A stretch of DNA of 64,000 nucleotides from Pseudoteredinibacter isoporae_A (GTDB lineage Bacteria > Pseudomonadota > Gammaproteobacteria > Pseudomonadales > Cellvibrionaceae). A model generated the notes under the pieces. It did no database searches, was not told the origin of the DNA, and was given only the letters and a program-made list of their open reading frames with translations. The DNA is taken from positions 1 through 64,000 of the forward strand of contig NZ_BAABWJ010000004.1 of the NCBI RefSeq assembly GCF_040372805.1, given 5' to 3'. Both the position numbers and the translations under genes were made by a program. This document shows, one piece after another, positions 61,280-64,000 of the stretch. Every line of letters begins with the position of its first letter. The first letter of the stretch is position 1.

Positions 61280-61313
61280 CCCGATGCTCTCCCCCAGACA
61301 TCGGGTTTTTTTT
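61280..61313 (+). terminator. Rho-independent terminator without an obvious gene
   Basis: CCCGATG and CATCGGG enclose a 12-base loop and are followed by eight T. It implies that a plus-strand transcript arises upstream, where only a 22-codon ORF (61100-61168) is seen; a small RNA or a degraded gene could be the source. Confidence 0.75.
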
Positions 61314-61518
61314 ATTAAGTGTTTGATATAAAAGGGAAAAACACCCCTTTTGGCCATCGAAAATTCGCAATAAACGAAAAAAAAGGAAAATAGCGAAAAA
61401 TCAAAAACTTGGAATTTTTTCCGCCACTGTATGAACCACTGTATTTGGAAAAAGATTGGCAAAAAATTCCTACCTTAAATTAATGTGTTATCGTTCTAAA
61501 CTTATGCGCTACTGTGTG

Positions 61519-61951
61519 AGCTTTTGCTCCCGGGCATGAGCTAAACACGTCCAACATTGAACAACCTGAAATCGAATTTTTTACAGTCAACACTGCTGCT
61601 GATTTGCTTGAACTTGTTAAGCAAACCTACCTCGATTACCACAGAGAATCTAAAGAAAAAGACTTGATGTTTTTAATATTTGCGCCGAATAATTTGAGTG
61701 AGTAGGTCTGTGAAGGTATAGATTTCAACGCTATCAAAGAGAGCGCGAATCGCACCAAACATTTTTAAAAACCGTCCGCTCTCATTAGACCAGTACAGCT
61801 CCTGGCGGGACTGTGGGCATCACGCGCGGGAGATAGTCTTGGCAGAGTTCACCATCTTCTAGGCGGGCAAGATATACGCGCGACATTCGACACGCTAATC
61901 CAATGGTATTCCGATTGGATTAATGAGCAGAAGCTGATTGAAGACTCATAA
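61519..61951 (+). pseudogene. Broken gene fragments
   Basis: Two stretches read like protein but not in one frame: IEFFTVNTAADLLELVKQTY...MFLIFAPNNLSE, then a TAG and VCEGIDFNAIKESANR ending near 61766; and, farther on in another frame, GRVHHLLGGQDIRATFDTLI, QWYSDWINEQKLIEDS and a stop at ~61951. The second piece resembles a regulator C terminus. No homologue was identified, so the original protein is unknown. Confidence 0.35.
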
Positions 61952-61964
61952 GAACCATCAAAAA

Positions 61965-63143
61965 CTAGGCATAACATTGCCCATCACTGACACACACACG
62001 GTCACGACCTTTGTTTTTAGCCTGATACAATGCACTGTCAGCGTCGGCCTGGATTGACTCGAACGACTCCATTTCAGAGAGATATCGGCCTGCGACACCA
62101 ACACTCAGAGAAATTCTTTCGTTCAATACGGGATGGTTCTGGCAGGCCTCACTGAATATTTCGCGTATGCGATTTGAAACACTAAGCGCCAAATCTATAT
62201 TCACAGAATGTAAAAATACACACACTTCTTCCCCGCCCCAGCGAGCAGCGATATCGGCATCTCGCAAAGCTGAACGCAGAGACTTGGCAAATATTTTCAG
62301 AACTTCATCACCAATCGCGTGCCCATGCTGATCGTTCACACGTTTAAAGTGGTCAATGTCCAACATCAACACCGTAACTTGCTGCTTGTTCCTTTTCGCA
62401 ATGGACATTAACGGCATCAACTGAGCGTAAAACCCCCTGCGATTGGGAAGTTGGGTGAGTTCGTCGTGGTGAGCCGCGAAGTCCAGCTTCTCAACCAGCC
62501 TTCCGACGCTTAACAACATCAATAACGGTGTGCTAATCGTGATACCCATTAATGCGCCCCACCAGGTGATACCGGAAACCCAGTTCATCTGCTCGCCAAT
62601 AAAAGAGAGATTCCCTAAGGTGCCATAAATCGTATACACGATGGTAAAACAGACTTCAGCTAAGGCGACGATTGCTGCAATGTGGGCCGCTAGCTTTTCG
62701 ATTTTATTGTCGTGAGCGTATCGAAATAATATCCACGCATAACTCAGTCGCACCGCAATTAGCCAGATGCCAATAATGCCAATTCTGAATTCAAATTTTG
62801 GCCACAACATCGTGAAAGATAAGGTTAAGGCAATCACCGGAACAATGAGCCAAGCCTTTTGGTGACCGGATAATGGCCGACCTACAAACTTAAAGGTACC
62901 AATCAACCAACAAGCGTGCCCCAGAAGCAAACACAGATTATGGCTGTTTGCTCGGACGACCAAGGACATATCCTTAAAAAACAAGTGGGAACCGTAAGCA
63001 AATGATAGCAAAGCCAGCCCAATCGCCCAGTACTTCGCCCCCTCCACCGCTCGGCTCATGTAGGACAATATCCCTAGGATAATTGCCCCAACCAAAGAAG
63101 CCAGCGATAACGTTAGCATCAGGGTAATATCGTGTAGTTCCAA
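61965..63143 (-). CDS. Membrane diguanylate cyclase (GGDEF)
   Basis: A 392-residue protein with 6-7 N-terminal helices (~5-210: LMLTLSLASLVGAIILGILS, YWAIGLALLSFAYGSHLFF, LIVPVIALTLSFTMLW, ...) and one GGDEF domain: DELTQLPNRRGFYAQL, VLMLDIDHFKRVNDQHGHAI and the active site RWGGEEVCVFLHS (GGEEV variant of GGEEF). It should make c-di-GMP from GTP at the membrane; no periplasmic or other sensor domain is seen, so helices or partners sense the signal. Single gene. Confidence 0.88.
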   Translation of the reverse strand: MELHDITLMLTLSLASLVGAIILGILSYMSRAVEGAKYWAIGLALLSFAYGSHLFFKDMSLVVRANSHNLCLLLGHACWLIGTFKFVGRPLSGHQKAWLIVPVIALTLSFTMLWPKFEFRIGIIGIWLIAVRLSYAWILFRYAHDNKIEKLAAHIAAIVALAEVCFTIVYTIYGTLGNLSFIGEQMNWVSGITWWGALMGITISTPLLMLLSVGRLVEKLDFAAHHDELTQLPNRRGFYAQLMPLMSIAKRNKQQVTVLMLDIDHFKRVNDQHGHAIGDEVLKIFAKSLRSALRDADIAARWGGEEVCVFLHSVNIDLALSVSNRIREIFSEACQNHPVLNERISLSVGVAGRYLSEMESFESIQADADSALYQAKNKGRDRVCVSDGQCYA

Positions 63144-64000
63144 GAGCGCTCCAATATATGTGCTTTCATTTAATACTAAAATACTGACTGATAATGAGAG
63201 AGATTGATCTCGGCATTCATCGCTTACATTAATTGAGGATTAAATATCAGGAATTTCTTGACGGCTATCGCCCCTAAATATCAGGCGGAAACGACTACCC
63301 AATTCGGTCAAACTCCCTGAACAGAACAGTGGAACCAACAAAAACCTGCAATAGGCTTCGAGAACAGATTTTAAAACACAATAACACATTGATTTAAAAG
63401 TGGTATTTCGAGACAAATTTTACCTCGTATCCCCCTCCTCCGGCATCTTTTATTCCATTCGGCCCTGGGGCAACCTTTAAACTACAAAGGCCACCTCTCA
63501 GCTTAAACGTCTAATGCAAAAGCATTAAGTTAAATACTTTGCTCCAGTATAGATCATGAAAGACGATTACTCTTCTCTGTGTCAGCATTCATTTTCCATA
63601 TCAACAAATGACCGGTCAATTAAGCTTTACGGCCGGTAATGTTACCCATTGACCCACTTGGCAAATCAGCCCACTTTTACCTCTTCAGGACAGCTCCGCC
63701 TTTAAAAAGACATAGCCTGCATGTGTGTTCTTCAACATACAAAAACCCGACAATCACATTGCTTTTCATCAGAGCCCCCCTTTACCCTTCTGATTCTTGT
63801 CTCAGAAGGAACCGATACAACCATCCAGGTAGGCTTTGTTTTTATAAGATTAGACTCGAGTTTACGAGCGCCACCATGTCAGTCTCATAAAGCCGGAAAA
63901 GACAATCAAAAATCACGCTTAAATATATTTTTTAAAAATACTCCAGGCTTGATTTTTGATTCTGAATAAATTTGTAAAATCAAAAACAGTTCGATAAAAA
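63144..64000. other. Right-edge region, no gene recognised
   Basis: About 860 bases up to the window edge. ORFs at 63639-63890 and 63721-63969 overlap in different frames and lack coding character. Nothing else is supported. Confidence 0.45.

Larger units (their letters stand above)
60712..61964. other. Long gene-poor region with decayed sequence
   Basis: About 1.25 kb with no intact gene. ORFs at 60730-60979 overlap each other and look like chance. A 22-codon ORF 61100-61168 (+) has a strong AAGGAACGAG site and reads as a truncated signal peptide (MKKTFKQTLYFTGFFFN). A terminator follows at 61280-61313 and a broken gene at 61519-61951; both are listed separately. Confidence 0.45.

Noticed and set aside
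1..64000. tRNA, rRNA, CRISPR arrays, transposase genes with terminal repeats
   Set aside because: None could be recognised by eye on either strand; a dedicated tRNA or covariance scan might still find a short RNA.

Overview
The window looks like a chromosomal segment of a marine or aquatic gammaproteobacterium. The electron-transfer flavoprotein genes, the TonB siderophore receptor, the NspS/MbaA-like polyamine c-di-GMP pair, the GlpD/FGGY/AraC cluster and the dif-type sequences all fit that group. I cannot name the genus from sequence alone.

Layout. (1) 1-4299: the 5' part of a very large secreted SpvB/FG-GAP/RHS-YD protein that runs off the left edge. (2) 4.7-5.8 kb: a PIN-domain toxin/HTH antitoxin pair with its own repeated operator. 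(3) 6.9-18.2 kb: a compact tailless-phage prophage related to corticovirus PM2. It has one minus-strand chain of more than 20 mostly overlapping genes: HUH rolling-circle initiator, lipoprotein, FtsK/HerA-like packaging ATPase, a 269-residue double-jelly-roll major capsid protein of the PM2 P2 type, many one-helix membrane proteins and a lysin-like virion protein. The chain is bracketed by two plus-strand regulators. (4) 18.3-20.4 kb: a recombination-prone strip with dif/Xer-like sites, a large nested hairpin, an array of short palindromes, two AT-rich cargo genes of unknown function, and stubs of an exonuclease and an integrase. (5) 20.4-25.2 kb: a three-gene ABC-3C type conflict/defence system followed by a tyrosine recombinase. 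(6) 25.4-64 kb: mostly ordinary chromosome.

The chromosomal part holds, in order: an aldehyde dehydrogenase beside a decayed acetolactate-synthase-like gene; an SMP-30-like exported protein; an exported KatG; a MacAB-like ABC efflux operon facing a sigma-54 two-component system, with a sigma-54 promoter and activator palindromes between them; a Fur-box siderophore receptor; a polyamine-binding protein coupled to a GGDEF/EAL protein; a glycerol-3-phosphate/FAD-oxidase/FGGY-kinase cluster with an AraC regulator; a ClbS/DfsB-like protein; a hybrid-kinase-like protein lacking its phospho-acceptor His; etfBA facing ETF-ubiquinone oxidoreductase; DUF1285 and DUF4823 proteins; and a diguanylate cyclase.

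The most unusual content is at 6.9-25.2 kb: a PM2-like prophage, a Xer-site cargo module and an ABC-3C system packed side by side. Family assignments rest on motifs read by eye and on remembered family sequences. No database search was run.
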